NCBI GenBank assembly: GCA_964433875.1
Contig: CAYSSO010000024.1
Coordinates: 1-27,271, forward strand
Origin: Athalassotoga sp964433875
GTDB lineage: Bacteria > Thermotogota > Thermotogae > Mesoaciditogales > Mesoaciditogaceae
Direction of reading: 5' to 3'
DNA: 27,271 nucleotides
In this document: positions 20,293 through 27,271 of the stretch, piece after piece
How positions within the stretch are numbered: position 1 is the first letter of the stretch
How the letters are laid out: each line of letters starts with the position of its first letter
Position numbers and translations under genes: made by a program
The notes under the pieces: generated by a model
What the model was told of the DNA's origin: nothing
Databases searched by the model: none
The model's input: only the letters and a program-made list of their open reading frames with translations

Positions 20293-21369
20293 ATGTACAT
20301 AGATCTCGGCCTCTTTGCAGATCCAGAAAAGACCGAACGGGCAACCCCACATCGCAGACAAAAGGCAAGAGAAGAAGGACAGGTTGCCCAGTCTAAAGAT
20401 CTTAATTCCGCCACAGCGCTTTTGGCGGTATCGGCCGTTGTTTATTTCACTTTCAGTAAACTTTATTATCAATGGGGGCATCTCTTCTTTACCTTTACAA
20501 ATGCCTTCGGTACGGATGGAAACCTTTCCATAACTCAGGCAATGGGATACCTAACGGAGGCTTTTTCGATAGCGCTTGGATGGCTTGCACTTGTTATGTT
20601 GGCGGGCATCGTGGGGGCGGCGATACCATCTTTGCTTCAGACGAGATTTGCCTTTTCGATGAAGGGAATCATTCCAGATCTTAACAAATTGAATCCCGTT
20701 GAAGGCATAAAAAGGATGTTTTCTTTGAGATCCGTTTTTGAATTCATCAAATCGATCGTCAAGATAACGATAATAGGTTATATCGGTTATATAACCATAA
20801 TTGCCGGATGGAATCAATATCTCATGACATCTCAAGAAAGCCTTTTAGACTCATCTGTTATAATAGGTAATATGATCTTCCAGTTAATCATGAAGGTAGG
20901 CCTTGCGTTGCTTGTGATAGGAATTCTTGATATCTTCTACCAAAGATGGGAATATGAAAGGTCTTTGAGAATGACAAAAAAAGAAGTAAAAGACGAAATG
21001 AAGGATTATGAAGGGAATCCATTGGTAAAGAGAAAGCAACGCGAAAAAATGATCATGATAGCAAGAAGCAGAATGATGCAAAATATCAAAAACGCAGATG
21101 TGATAGTTACAAACCCCACCCATATAGCCGTTGCACTTGAGTATAAAGACGATATGGATGCTCCGAAGGTTATCGCGAAGGGAGCGGGAGAGGTTGCCGA
21201 GAGAATAAAGGAAATAGGTTCAAATTACGGAATACCAATAATAGAAAATCCACCTCTTGCCCGCGAACTTTTCAAAAGCGTTGAAATAGGAGATGAAATA
21301 CCATCGAGATTGTACAGAGCCGTTGCAGAGTTGCTTGTCACAGTTTACAAAATGAAAAACGCGGTGTGA
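20293..21369 (+). CDS. flhB: Flagellar export substrate-specificity switch protein FlhB
   Basis: This 358-residue protein has four membrane helices (about 37-210) and a cytoplasmic domain that autocleaves to switch from hook to filament export. Visible marks are EKTERATPHRRQKAREEGQV at the N terminus, the amphipathic RMTKKEVKDEMKDYEGNP linker and the cleavage site N274-P-T-H277 in VTNPTHIAVALEY. The C terminus keeps IPIIENPPLARELF. All key residues are present, so it should be functional. It is one base after fliR and one base before flhA. Confidence 0.96.
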   Translation: MYIDLGLFADPEKTERATPHRRQKAREEGQVAQSKDLNSATALLAVSAVVYFTFSKLYYQWGHLFFTFTNAFGTDGNLSITQAMGYLTEAFSIALGWLALVMLAGIVGAAIPSLLQTRFAFSMKGIIPDLNKLNPVEGIKRMFSLRSVFEFIKSIVKITIIGYIGYITIIAGWNQYLMTSQESLLDSSVIIGNMIFQLIMKVGLALLVIGILDIFYQRWEYERSLRMTKKEVKDEMKDYEGNPLVKRKQREKMIMIARSRMMQNIKNADVIVTNPTHIAVALEYKDDMDAPKVIAKGAGEVAERIKEIGSNYGIPIIENPPLARELFKSVEIGDEIPSRLYRAVAELLVTVYKMKNAV

Positions 21370-21370
21370 T

Positions 21371-23416
21371 ATGATGCTCAGATACAGCGCTTTTATCGTG
21401 GCAATAGGAGTACTTTTCATAGTACTTCTTATGATCTTGCCTTTAAATGGTTTTATGCTTGATCTTTTACAGATACTCGATATAACGATCTCTTCTATCG
21501 TTTTAATGGACGCGATGTTTATAAAGAGAGCCATAGATCTATCTTCTTTTCCAACTCTTGTGCTTGTAATGACTTTGTTCAGAATAGCGCTTAACGTGGC
21601 CGCAACAAGGATGATACTGCTCGAAGGAAAGAATTTCCCGGGTCATGTAATACTTGCCTTCGGAAATTTCGTCGTGGGTGGAAATTACATAGTTGGTATA
21701 GTTGTTTTCTTCATAATAGTTATAGTCCAATATATCGTTATAACCCGCGGAACTGAAAGAATCTCGGAAGTCGCTGCCCGTTTTACGCTTGATGCAATGC
21801 CCGGAAAGCAGATGGCAATAGATGCAGATTATAATGCCGGCGTGATAACAGAGAGTGAGGCGAAAAAGAGGAGAGATGAGGTAAGAAGAGAGGCGGACTT
21901 TTACGGCGCGATGGATGGAGCGTCCAAATTCGTGCGCGGGGACGCGATATCAAGCATAGTCATAGTCTTTATAAACATAATAGGCGGCCTTATAATAGGA
22001 ATGCTCATGCAACATATGAACATAACCGATGCAGCCCAAACATATACTCTTCTTACGGTCGGAGATGGACTTGTCGAACAGATCCCTGCCCTTTTGATGT
22101 CTGTTGCGAGTGGAATAATAGTCTCGAGAGCGGCCTCTACACACGCGCTTGGAGAGGATGTCATCAAAGAACTTGGATCTGAGCCAAGAATCTTGATGAT
22201 CGTCGGCGTGATAATCGCCTTACTCGGAATTTTTACGCCGCTTCCAAAATTCTCAACGATTCTAATAGGAGGTATCTTCATATTTTTTGGAGTTTTTGCA
22301 AGAAATTCGATGCCTGTTCCAGAAAAAGAGACCGCAAGCGGGCCATCTGCAACTTCAAAAGTATCCCCATCTTCGGATGTCAGCGATATAATAAATACAG
22401 ACACGGCAGAAATAGAGATAGGCTACAGCCTTATTCCGCTTGCAGATAAATCTCAAGGCGGCGATCTGCTCGATAGGGTAACCATGGTTAGAAAGCAAAT
22501 AGCCTATGAACTCGGTCTCATGGTAAGTCCAATTAGGGTAAGGGATAGTGTGCTCTTAAAACCAAATGAGTACGTAATAAAGATCTTAGGTGCGGAAGTC
22601 TCGAGATTCGAACTTTTTCCAAACAAATTACTCGCCATAAATTCATCGATGGTCGAGACAAAGATAGAAGGAATTCAGACAAGAGAGCCTGCCTTTGGCC
22701 TTGAGGCCTTCTGGATAAATGAAGATCAAAGAGAAAGGGCAAGAGGTCTTGGATATACCGTTGTCGACGCTCCAAGCGTTTTTGCAACGCATCTTATGGA
22801 AGTTTTGAGAAGTCACGCATCCGAATTGCTTGGAAGGCGGGAAATGGAACTTTTGCTGGACGGTATGAGGCAAAAAATGCCCTCTCTTGTTAACGAATTG
22901 ATTCCTTCGGTTATGAAGGAGTATACTGTTAGAAATGTCCTGAAGAAATTTTTAAAGGAAAGAATTTCGATAAGAAATCTACCGGTGATCTTTGAAGCGT
23001 TGCTCGAGCATGGCGACAAAAGCAACAATGTACCAGAACTTTATGCCATAGCAAGGAGTGCCATGAAAAGGCAGATAACTGAATCTGCCAAGTCAGAAGA
23101 CGGATATATACATGCGATAACACTGTCGCAAAATCTTGAAGAAAAATTAAGTGAAACGCTATCTATTTCGGGAGAAAATAAAGTTTTAAATGTCAATCCG
23201 GAATTGATGTCTAAAATAATAGACAAGATATCCATTTCAATGAAAAAGGTTATGGAAAAGAGAAATACACCGGTTATACTATGCTCTTCATCGATACGTG
23301 AGGCACTCTTCAATTACATCTCGAGGATTTTACCCAAGGTATCGGTAGTCGCTTACGGAGGAATTACCGATGACGCAAGGTTGAAAATAGAAGATATGAT
23401 AAACATCGGAGGTTAG
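21371..23416 (+). CDS. flhA: Flagellar export protein FlhA
   Basis: This is the large export-gate component, 681 residues. The N-terminal half has about eight membrane helices. The cytoplasmic FHIPEP loop is recognisable as GTERISEVAARFTLDAMPGK followed by QMAIDADYNAG and SEAKKRRDEVRREADFYGAM. The C-terminal cytoplasmic half (from about residue 345) binds chaperone-substrate complexes and keeps EIEIGYSLIPL and RIRDNVLL-like strands (here SPIRVRDSVLLKPNEYVI). ATG-ATG at 21371 follows flhB by one base; flhF begins two bases after its stop. Confidence 0.96.
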   Translation: MMLRYSAFIVAIGVLFIVLLMILPLNGFMLDLLQILDITISSIVLMDAMFIKRAIDLSSFPTLVLVMTLFRIALNVAATRMILLEGKNFPGHVILAFGNFVVGGNYIVGIVVFFIIVIVQYIVITRGTERISEVAARFTLDAMPGKQMAIDADYNAGVITESEAKKRRDEVRREADFYGAMDGASKFVRGDAISSIVIVFINIIGGLIIGMLMQHMNITDAAQTYTLLTVGDGLVEQIPALLMSVASGIIVSRAASTHALGEDVIKELGSEPRILMIVGVIIALLGIFTPLPKFSTILIGGIFIFFGVFARNSMPVPEKETASGPSATSKVSPSSDVSDIINTDTAEIEIGYSLIPLADKSQGGDLLDRVTMVRKQIAYELGLMVSPIRVRDSVLLKPNEYVIKILGAEVSRFELFPNKLLAINSSMVETKIEGIQTREPAFGLEAFWINEDQRERARGLGYTVVDAPSVFATHLMEVLRSHASELLGRREMELLLDGMRQKMPSLVNELIPSVMKEYTVRNVLKKFLKERISIRNLPVIFEALLEHGDKSNNVPELYAIARSAMKRQITESAKSEDGYIHAITLSQNLEEKLSETLSISGENKVLNVNPELMSKIIDKISISMKKVMEKRNTPVILCSSSIREALFNYISRILPKVSVVAYGGITDDARLKIEDMINIGG

Positions 23417-23418
23417 GT

Positions 23419-24495
23419 ATGGAGTTGAAAAAATACACCGCCCAGACTATGGCAGAGGCGATGATAAAGATAAAAGAAGAACTCGGAGAAGATGCAATAA
23501 TAGTCCAAACAAGAAAGGTAAAGCGCGGCAGTTTTCTTGGCATAGGCGGAAAAACTTACGTGGAAGTTATGGCAATAAAGGACGATCAAAAGATCGTGAG
23601 GGAGGAAAAAAGGATTCCGTCCCAAAAGACAATAGAAGAAGAGATCGCGGAAATAAAGATGAGCATAAAAGGAGTTAGCGAAAAGATATCCGAAGTTAGG
23701 ATGTCAGGACTCTTCCCAGAGCCTTTTGAAGATTTGCGTACTCGCCTCATAGAACTTGGAATGAACGCCTCCGAATCTTTCTCCATAATAAACGATTTGA
23801 CTAAAAAGATGACGGTCGAAGATGCAAAGGATAAGCAAAAGATAGAATTTGCGATCCGCCAGTTATTCGATAATTTTGTGAAAACACAGAAGGTAAATTT
23901 TTCAACTGGCCAGAAGGCCATTTTCATAGGACCAACGGGAGTTGGAAAGACCACCACTATAGCAAAGATCGCGGCAAAATTGGGTCTTAAAGACAAAATG
24001 CCTTTGCTGATATTGAGTTTTGACACGTATCGAATCGCTGCCGCCCAGCAAATGAAGACATATGCCGATATCATGCATATACCATTCGATGTTATCTACA
24101 CGCCTGATCAGGCTATGGAGATAATTTCTGCGACCCCAAACAGGATAATCCTTATCGATACGGCAGGAAGAGGGCAGTTCGATGAACTTAAGATATCGGA
24201 GATAGAAACCTATGTAAAAACGATAAAGCCCGAATTTGTTTTTCTCGTCATAGACGCAACAAAGAAAAGAATGGATGTGGAAGAGAATATAAAGCATTTT
24301 TCTCCCGTCGGAATAACACATGTGGTGCTTACCAAAATAGATGAGACTATTTCTATTTTTGGACCGCTCATGGCAATTCGGAATTCAAAACCTGTCGCCT
24401 TTATCACAAATGGTCAAAGTGTACCGGGAGATATAATTTCTGCGCCGGACTTTGACTTTGAAGATTTCATCGTGAAAGAGGTTGTTAGCCGGTGA
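23419..24495 (+). CDS. flhF: Flagellar GTPase FlhF
   Basis: This SRP-type GTPase helps set the position and number of flagella at the pole; 358 residues. The N-terminal B domain (KKYTAQTMAEAMIKIKEELG) precedes an N domain and the G domain: G1 GPTGVGKTTT (171-180), DTYRIAAAQQMKTYADIM, G3 DTAGRGQFDE and G4 VLTKIDET. GTP-dependent dimerisation and activation by FlhG, encoded next, are family knowledge. Its stop overlaps the GTG start of flhG by four bases (GTGA). Confidence 0.95.
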   Translation: MELKKYTAQTMAEAMIKIKEELGEDAIIVQTRKVKRGSFLGIGGKTYVEVMAIKDDQKIVREEKRIPSQKTIEEEIAEIKMSIKGVSEKISEVRMSGLFPEPFEDLRTRLIELGMNASESFSIINDLTKKMTVEDAKDKQKIEFAIRQLFDNFVKTQKVNFSTGQKAIFIGPTGVGKTTTIAKIAAKLGLKDKMPLLILSFDTYRIAAAQQMKTYADIMHIPFDVIYTPDQAMEIISATPNRIILIDTAGRGQFDELKISEIETYVKTIKPEFVFLVIDATKKRMDVEENIKHFSPVGITHVVLTKIDETISIFGPLMAIRNSKPVAFITNGQSVPGDIISAPDFDFEDFIVKEVVSR

Positions 24496-25331
24496 GAGAT
24501 CAGGCTTCTGAATTGAGAGATCAGGTGCATCTTGCACGTATAATAACAACGGTGTCCGGTAAGGGTGGTGTTGGAAAATCCATCACGACCATTAACCTTG
24601 CAGTTGCGCTTTCGAGTATGGGAAAGAGAGTACTTGTCTTCGACATGGATGTTGGATTTGCAAATTTAAACATACTTGGAGGCATAGAATCTCGAAAAAC
24701 GCTGAAAGATTTCTTTGGGGGCCTTAAATTAAAGGACATCATAGAAAAAACGAAATACGGATTTTGGCTTCTAAACGGTGGAAATAGCGCAAATGATTTT
24801 TACGCCTTTCAATTTGGAGAAAGAGAGAGACTTTTCTCTGAATTTTACGAATTCGTAAGCGATGTCGATTACATTCTTTTCGATACAGGCGCGGGATATT
24901 CAAAACTTTTAGACGATGTGTACACGGCTTCCGACGACTTCATTCTCGTCATAACTCCGGAGCCTACGGCTATAATGGATGGATATACCTTTGTAAAATT
25001 ACTTTCGATGAAGAAGCCAGATGGAAGGTTTTTCTTGGTGGTCAATATGGTAAATGATCTTTCCGAAGGAAGAAATATAATAGAAAGGTTTGAAGATGTA
25101 GCGCAGCGCTTTTCATCTTTGAGATTTGAAAAGGGCTTTTCGATTCTTAACGATCCTCAAGTCAAAAGGTCTGTAAGAGAACAGGTTCCATTTGTCATCT
25201 CTTACAAAAATATTCAGCCTTCCCTTGCCATCCTCGGTCTTTCTTCTTTTATAAATGGTAAGGTGGATCAAGTTCAGGATCGGAGAACCTTCGTGGACAA
25301 AATAAAGAGTATATTTGGACTGAGGAGATAA
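24492..25331 (+). CDS. flhG: Flagellar number regulator FlhG (MinD-like ATPase)
   Basis: This 279-residue MinD/ParA-type ATPase partners FlhF in controlling flagellar number and placement. It starts at GTG 24492. A DQASELRDQVHLAR activator helix (family DQA-x-x-L-R motif, residues 3-16) is followed by the deviant Walker A KGGVGKS (24-30) and VLVFDMDVGFANLNILGG. Switch II is YILFDTGAGYSK. The C terminus has an amphipathic membrane-targeting end (FVDKIKSIFGLRR). The neighbouring PilZ and Che genes fit the conserved Thermotoga order. Confidence 0.94.
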   Translation: MRDQASELRDQVHLARIITTVSGKGGVGKSITTINLAVALSSMGKRVLVFDMDVGFANLNILGGIESRKTLKDFFGGLKLKDIIEKTKYGFWLLNGGNSANDFYAFQFGERERLFSEFYEFVSDVDYILFDTGAGYSKLLDDVYTASDDFILVITPEPTAIMDGYTFVKLLSMKKPDGRFFLVVNMVNDLSEGRNIIERFEDVAQRFSSLRFEKGFSILNDPQVKRSVREQVPFVISYKNIQPSLAILGLSSFINGKVDQVQDRRTFVDKIKSIFGLRR

Positions 25332-25332
25332 G

Positions 25333-26001
25333 ATGCCATTCTTCTCCGAAGAGATAGGAATAGACAAGATAAAGCCAGGCCTGCCTTTAAAGATAGAGAT
25401 AAGTTCAACACCTGAATTTTCAGGGGGAGAATTCAAATCCACCATCGCGGATGTCGAGGGAGATATAATAAAGGCCGGAATGGCATCTTTGAAGGGAAGA
25501 TTTATTCCATTGCCCGTAGGGATGATAGCGAGATTGCTCGTGACAGATCAAAGTTCTATTTACGTGCTCTACGCTACAGTCATTGAAAATACCGAAGAAA
25601 ATAAGATGCCAATAACCATATTCAAAATAAGAAGCAAGATAAGAAGAATACAAAGAAGAAGGTTTATCAGAATAGAGTTCGTTACAAAAGGAACTCTTAA
25701 AGTTGCCGGAACAGAAGAAATTTTCGATTTCATGACAAAGGACATAAGTGCGGGTGGGTCAAGGATTTTAACACCGGCGCGTATAGAAACAGGACAGATT
25801 ATCTATTTGAATTTAAAACTCGATGAGGAACTCAAATTTGAAAATATTCAATCTCAAATCGTGCGCAGCATTGAAAGCGAATCCTCAGAATTGAGAGAAT
25901 ATGGAATTATGTTTTTGAATTTACCGGCCTCTGTTGAAGACAAAATAACTCGTTTTGTTTTTAAACTCGAATTGAAGTTAAAAGGAGGAAAAACAGATTG
26001 A
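25333..26001 (+). CDS. PilZ-domain flagellar brake protein (YcgR-like)
   Basis: This 222-residue cytoplasmic protein probably binds c-di-GMP and slows the flagellar motor. The N-terminal YcgR-type beta domain (about 1-95) precedes a PilZ domain. The nucleotide motif RRRFIRIEF (about 112-120) supplies the R-x-x-x-R arginines, and the second motif is D-x-S-x-G-G (KDISAGGSRIL). The start is the ATG one base after flhG. Its stop overlaps the cheC TTG start. It likely links second-messenger level to swimming in this operon. Confidence 0.88.
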   Translation: MPFFSEEIGIDKIKPGLPLKIEISSTPEFSGGEFKSTIADVEGDIIKAGMASLKGRFIPLPVGMIARLLVTDQSSIYVLYATVIENTEENKMPITIFKIRSKIRRIQRRRFIRIEFVTKGTLKVAGTEEIFDFMTKDISAGGSRILTPARIETGQIIYLNLKLDEELKFENIQSQIVRSIESESSELREYGIMFLNLPASVEDKITRFVFKLELKLKGGKTD

Positions 26002-26615
26002 AGTGGAAAGATTTGGTTAACCCAATGCAAATGGATGTGCTAAAGGAAATAGGAAATATAGGAGCCGGAAATGCGGCAACTTCTCTGTCCACGATGATAA
26101 GCAAGGAAGTTGAGATAGATGTTCCGACTGTAAAACTCGTAGATCTTTCTGAAATTTATGAATACCTCAAAAATCCGGAAGAAATTGTCGCATCTACGAT
26201 AGTTGGAATAAAGGGAGAAGCGCCTGGAAAGATGCTAATGAATTTTGATTCTGATTCTACCAAACATCTTATAGAATTGCTTACAGGCCAAAGACCAGAA
26301 GATCTTACCAATATGAATGAGATGGAAAGATCCGTTGTCTCGGAGATTGGAAACATAATATGCTCGACGTATGTTATATCTTTGTCGAATTTCACATCGC
26401 TTTTTCTTGAAACGGAAGTTCCAATTCTTCTTGTGGACATGTTTGCCGCCATAATCTCGGAAACGTCTATAATGGCGTCAAAAGATTACGATGATGTTTT
26501 GATGATAGAAACGATTCTAAAGGTTCATAACGGCCAGAAGTTGAATGGCTTTTTGACGATGTTTCCTGAACCGGGAAGTTTAGATGTGATCTTTAAAAAA
26601 CTTGGCCTGAGTTGA
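25998..26615 (+). CDS. cheC: CheY-P phosphatase CheC
   Basis: CheC dephosphorylates CheY-P and binds CheD; 205 residues, the family length. Both active-site repeats of the E-x-x-N type are present: LKEIGNIGAGNAATSLS (about 15-31) and VSEIGNIICSTYVISLS (about 114-130). This predicts an active two-site enzyme. The TTG start at 25998 is supported by AAAGGAGG nine bases upstream and overlaps the pilZ stop. CheD follows six bases after the stop. Confidence 0.95.
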   Translation: MKWKDLVNPMQMDVLKEIGNIGAGNAATSLSTMISKEVEIDVPTVKLVDLSEIYEYLKNPEEIVASTIVGIKGEAPGKMLMNFDSDSTKHLIELLTGQRPEDLTNMNEMERSVVSEIGNIICSTYVISLSNFTSLFLETEVPILLVDMFAAIISETSIMASKDYDDVLMIETILKVHNGQKLNGFLTMFPEPGSLDVIFKKLGLS

Positions 26616-26621
26616 TGAAAT

Positions 26622-27101
26622 ATGGAAGAAAAATTAATAATAGGTATAGGAGAATTCAAAGTCGCAAAAAATCCGACTATCCTTGTAACTTTGGGACTTG
26701 GATCATGTGTTGGCGTATGCCTTAGAGACAAAAGATCCCACGTTGGCGGAATGATCCACGTCATGTTACCGGAATTGAAGGATCAGAGTGGGAATCCAAG
26801 CAAGTATGCCGAACCCGGTATAAGATTTATGGTAAATGAGATGGTCAAAATGGGCGCAAATGTTAAAGACATGGAGGCCAAGATAGCCGGAGGCGCTTCT
26901 ATGTTTGAATCGAAGGGTTTTGAGATAGGAAAAAAGAACGTAGAGAAAATAAAAGATGTCTTGAGAGATTTGGGAATAAGGATTCTGGCCGAAGACACGG
27001 GTGGAAACAGGGCAAGAAGCATAGAGTACAAAATAGAGGATGGAACTTTGATGATAAAAAAGGTTGGCGGGAAGGAGAGCATTGAAATCATCCAGATATA
27101 G
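26622..27101 (+). CDS. cheD: Chemoreceptor glutamine deamidase CheD
   Basis: CheD deamidates receptor glutamines and stimulates CheC; 159 residues. The catalytic Cys29 and His46 are visible in LGLGSCVGVCLRDKRSHVGG and MIHVMLPE, matching the T. maritima CheD pattern. The conserved KIAGGASMFE and AEDTGGNRARS follow. ATG 26622 is preceded by a weak ribosome site but coupled to cheC by close spacing. The next gene starts before its stop. Confidence 0.95.
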   Translation: MEEKLIIGIGEFKVAKNPTILVTLGLGSCVGVCLRDKRSHVGGMIHVMLPELKDQSGNPSKYAEPGIRFMVNEMVKMGANVKDMEAKIAGGASMFESKGFEIGKKNVEKIKDVLRDLGIRILAEDTGGNRARSIEYKIEDGTLMIKKVGGKESIEIIQI

Positions 27102-27271
27102 AAGTTTTTTCTACCTGTTTCTGATCTTTTCAGCCTTTTTCTTTTTGATAAATATACTCGGAGGATGGGATATAATTGGATCGACTATACGATCTATAGT
27201 CTCCGCCATTATCATCACATTTCTAATTTATATTGTGTATAAGGTTCTGTTTGAGAGAAAGGGTGGATTGA
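27082..27271 (+). CDS. Small membrane protein downstream of cheD, 3' end beyond the window
   Basis: A frame opens at TTG 27082, four bases after AAGGAG, overlaps the cheD end by 20 bases and remains open to the window edge (63 codons). It encodes two hydrophobic segments (FFYLFLIFSAFFFLINIL and IVSAIIITFLIYIVYKVL) separated by GGWDIIGSTIRS and ending in basic VLFERKGG. I do not recognise the family. Its position suggests a motility accessory gene, possibly before fliA by analogy with other Thermotogota. It is truncated by the window. Confidence 0.6.
   Translation, partial: MKSSRYRSFFYLFLIFSAFFFLINILGGWDIIGSTIRSIVSAIIITFLIYIVYKVLFERKGGL

Noticed and set aside
23902..24321. 139-codon minus-strand frame inside flhF
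   Set aside because: It is antisense to a well-supported GTPase with intact motifs and its translation matches nothing recognisable.

Overview
The window looks like chromosomal DNA of a thermophilic or moderately thermophilic bacterium of the Thermotogota. The base composition is moderately AT-rich, and codon use is heavy in AGA/AGG and ATA. TTG and GTG starts are common, and stop/start overlaps are frequent (ATGA, GTGA, TTGA). Two gene neighbourhoods fit that phylum: XRE-cupin regulator/speD/speE, and flhA/flhF/flhG/PilZ/cheC/cheD. I cannot name the genus. It is a draft assembly: an 18-N gap (10248-10265) lies inside a gene.

Layout. (1) 1-922 is a decayed strip with no intact gene. It holds the tail of a PIN-domain toxin-like gene and a helix-turn-helix piece of a transposase, both on the minus strand. 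(2) 923-6561, minus strand, is a five-gene nucleoside ABC importer: two tandem BMP-type binding proteins, a double ATPase and two permeases. A sigma70-type promoter and a guanine-class purine riboswitch (6611-6678) precede it, so purine salvage is probably switched by intracellular guanine. (3) 6731-8158, minus, encodes an unusual three-part protein: PEMT/ICMT-like methyltransferase, PlsC acyltransferase and zinc ribbon. (4) 8257-10964, plus, is phoH, a short PgpH-like membrane HD phosphodiesterase and ybeY. (5) 10922-16064, minus, is one tightly overlapping run: plsC, a DUF151 bifunctional nuclease, a polyprenyl diphosphate synthase, a membrane-anchored lipase-like protein broken by a frameshift (two ORFs), and a membrane TPR protein. 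Its end overlaps the end of ybeY. (6) 16121-18148, minus, is the polyamine operon: XRE-cupin regulator, speD, speE and a strong terminator. Two good promoters precede it, both decorated with GTTTAA motifs. (7) 18160-19147, minus, holds a terminator-ended short transcript candidate, a small membrane protein and a membrane-tethered Mrr-like nuclease. (8) 19164-27271, plus, is a flagellar export and chemotaxis operon: fliQ, fliR, flhB, flhA, flhF, flhG, a PilZ (YcgR-like) gene, cheC, cheD, and a small membrane protein that runs off the window.

How the parts work together. The flagellar block supplies export-gate components, the placement GTPase/ATPase pair, a c-di-GMP-responsive brake and CheY-P/receptor adaptation enzymes. 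The polyamine block makes spermidine under what looks like autoregulation. The lipid-related genes (two PlsC proteins, a prenyl synthase, a lipase-like protein) sit in two minus-strand transcription units flanking phoH-ybeY. The most unusual items are the methyltransferase/PlsC/zinc-ribbon fusion, the frameshifted lipase-like gene with a Gly in place of the nucleophile Ser, the dual-promoter GTTTAA control region, and a possible small RNA with an SD-complementary tract. I found no CRISPR array, rRNA, tRNA or clearly novel defence system.
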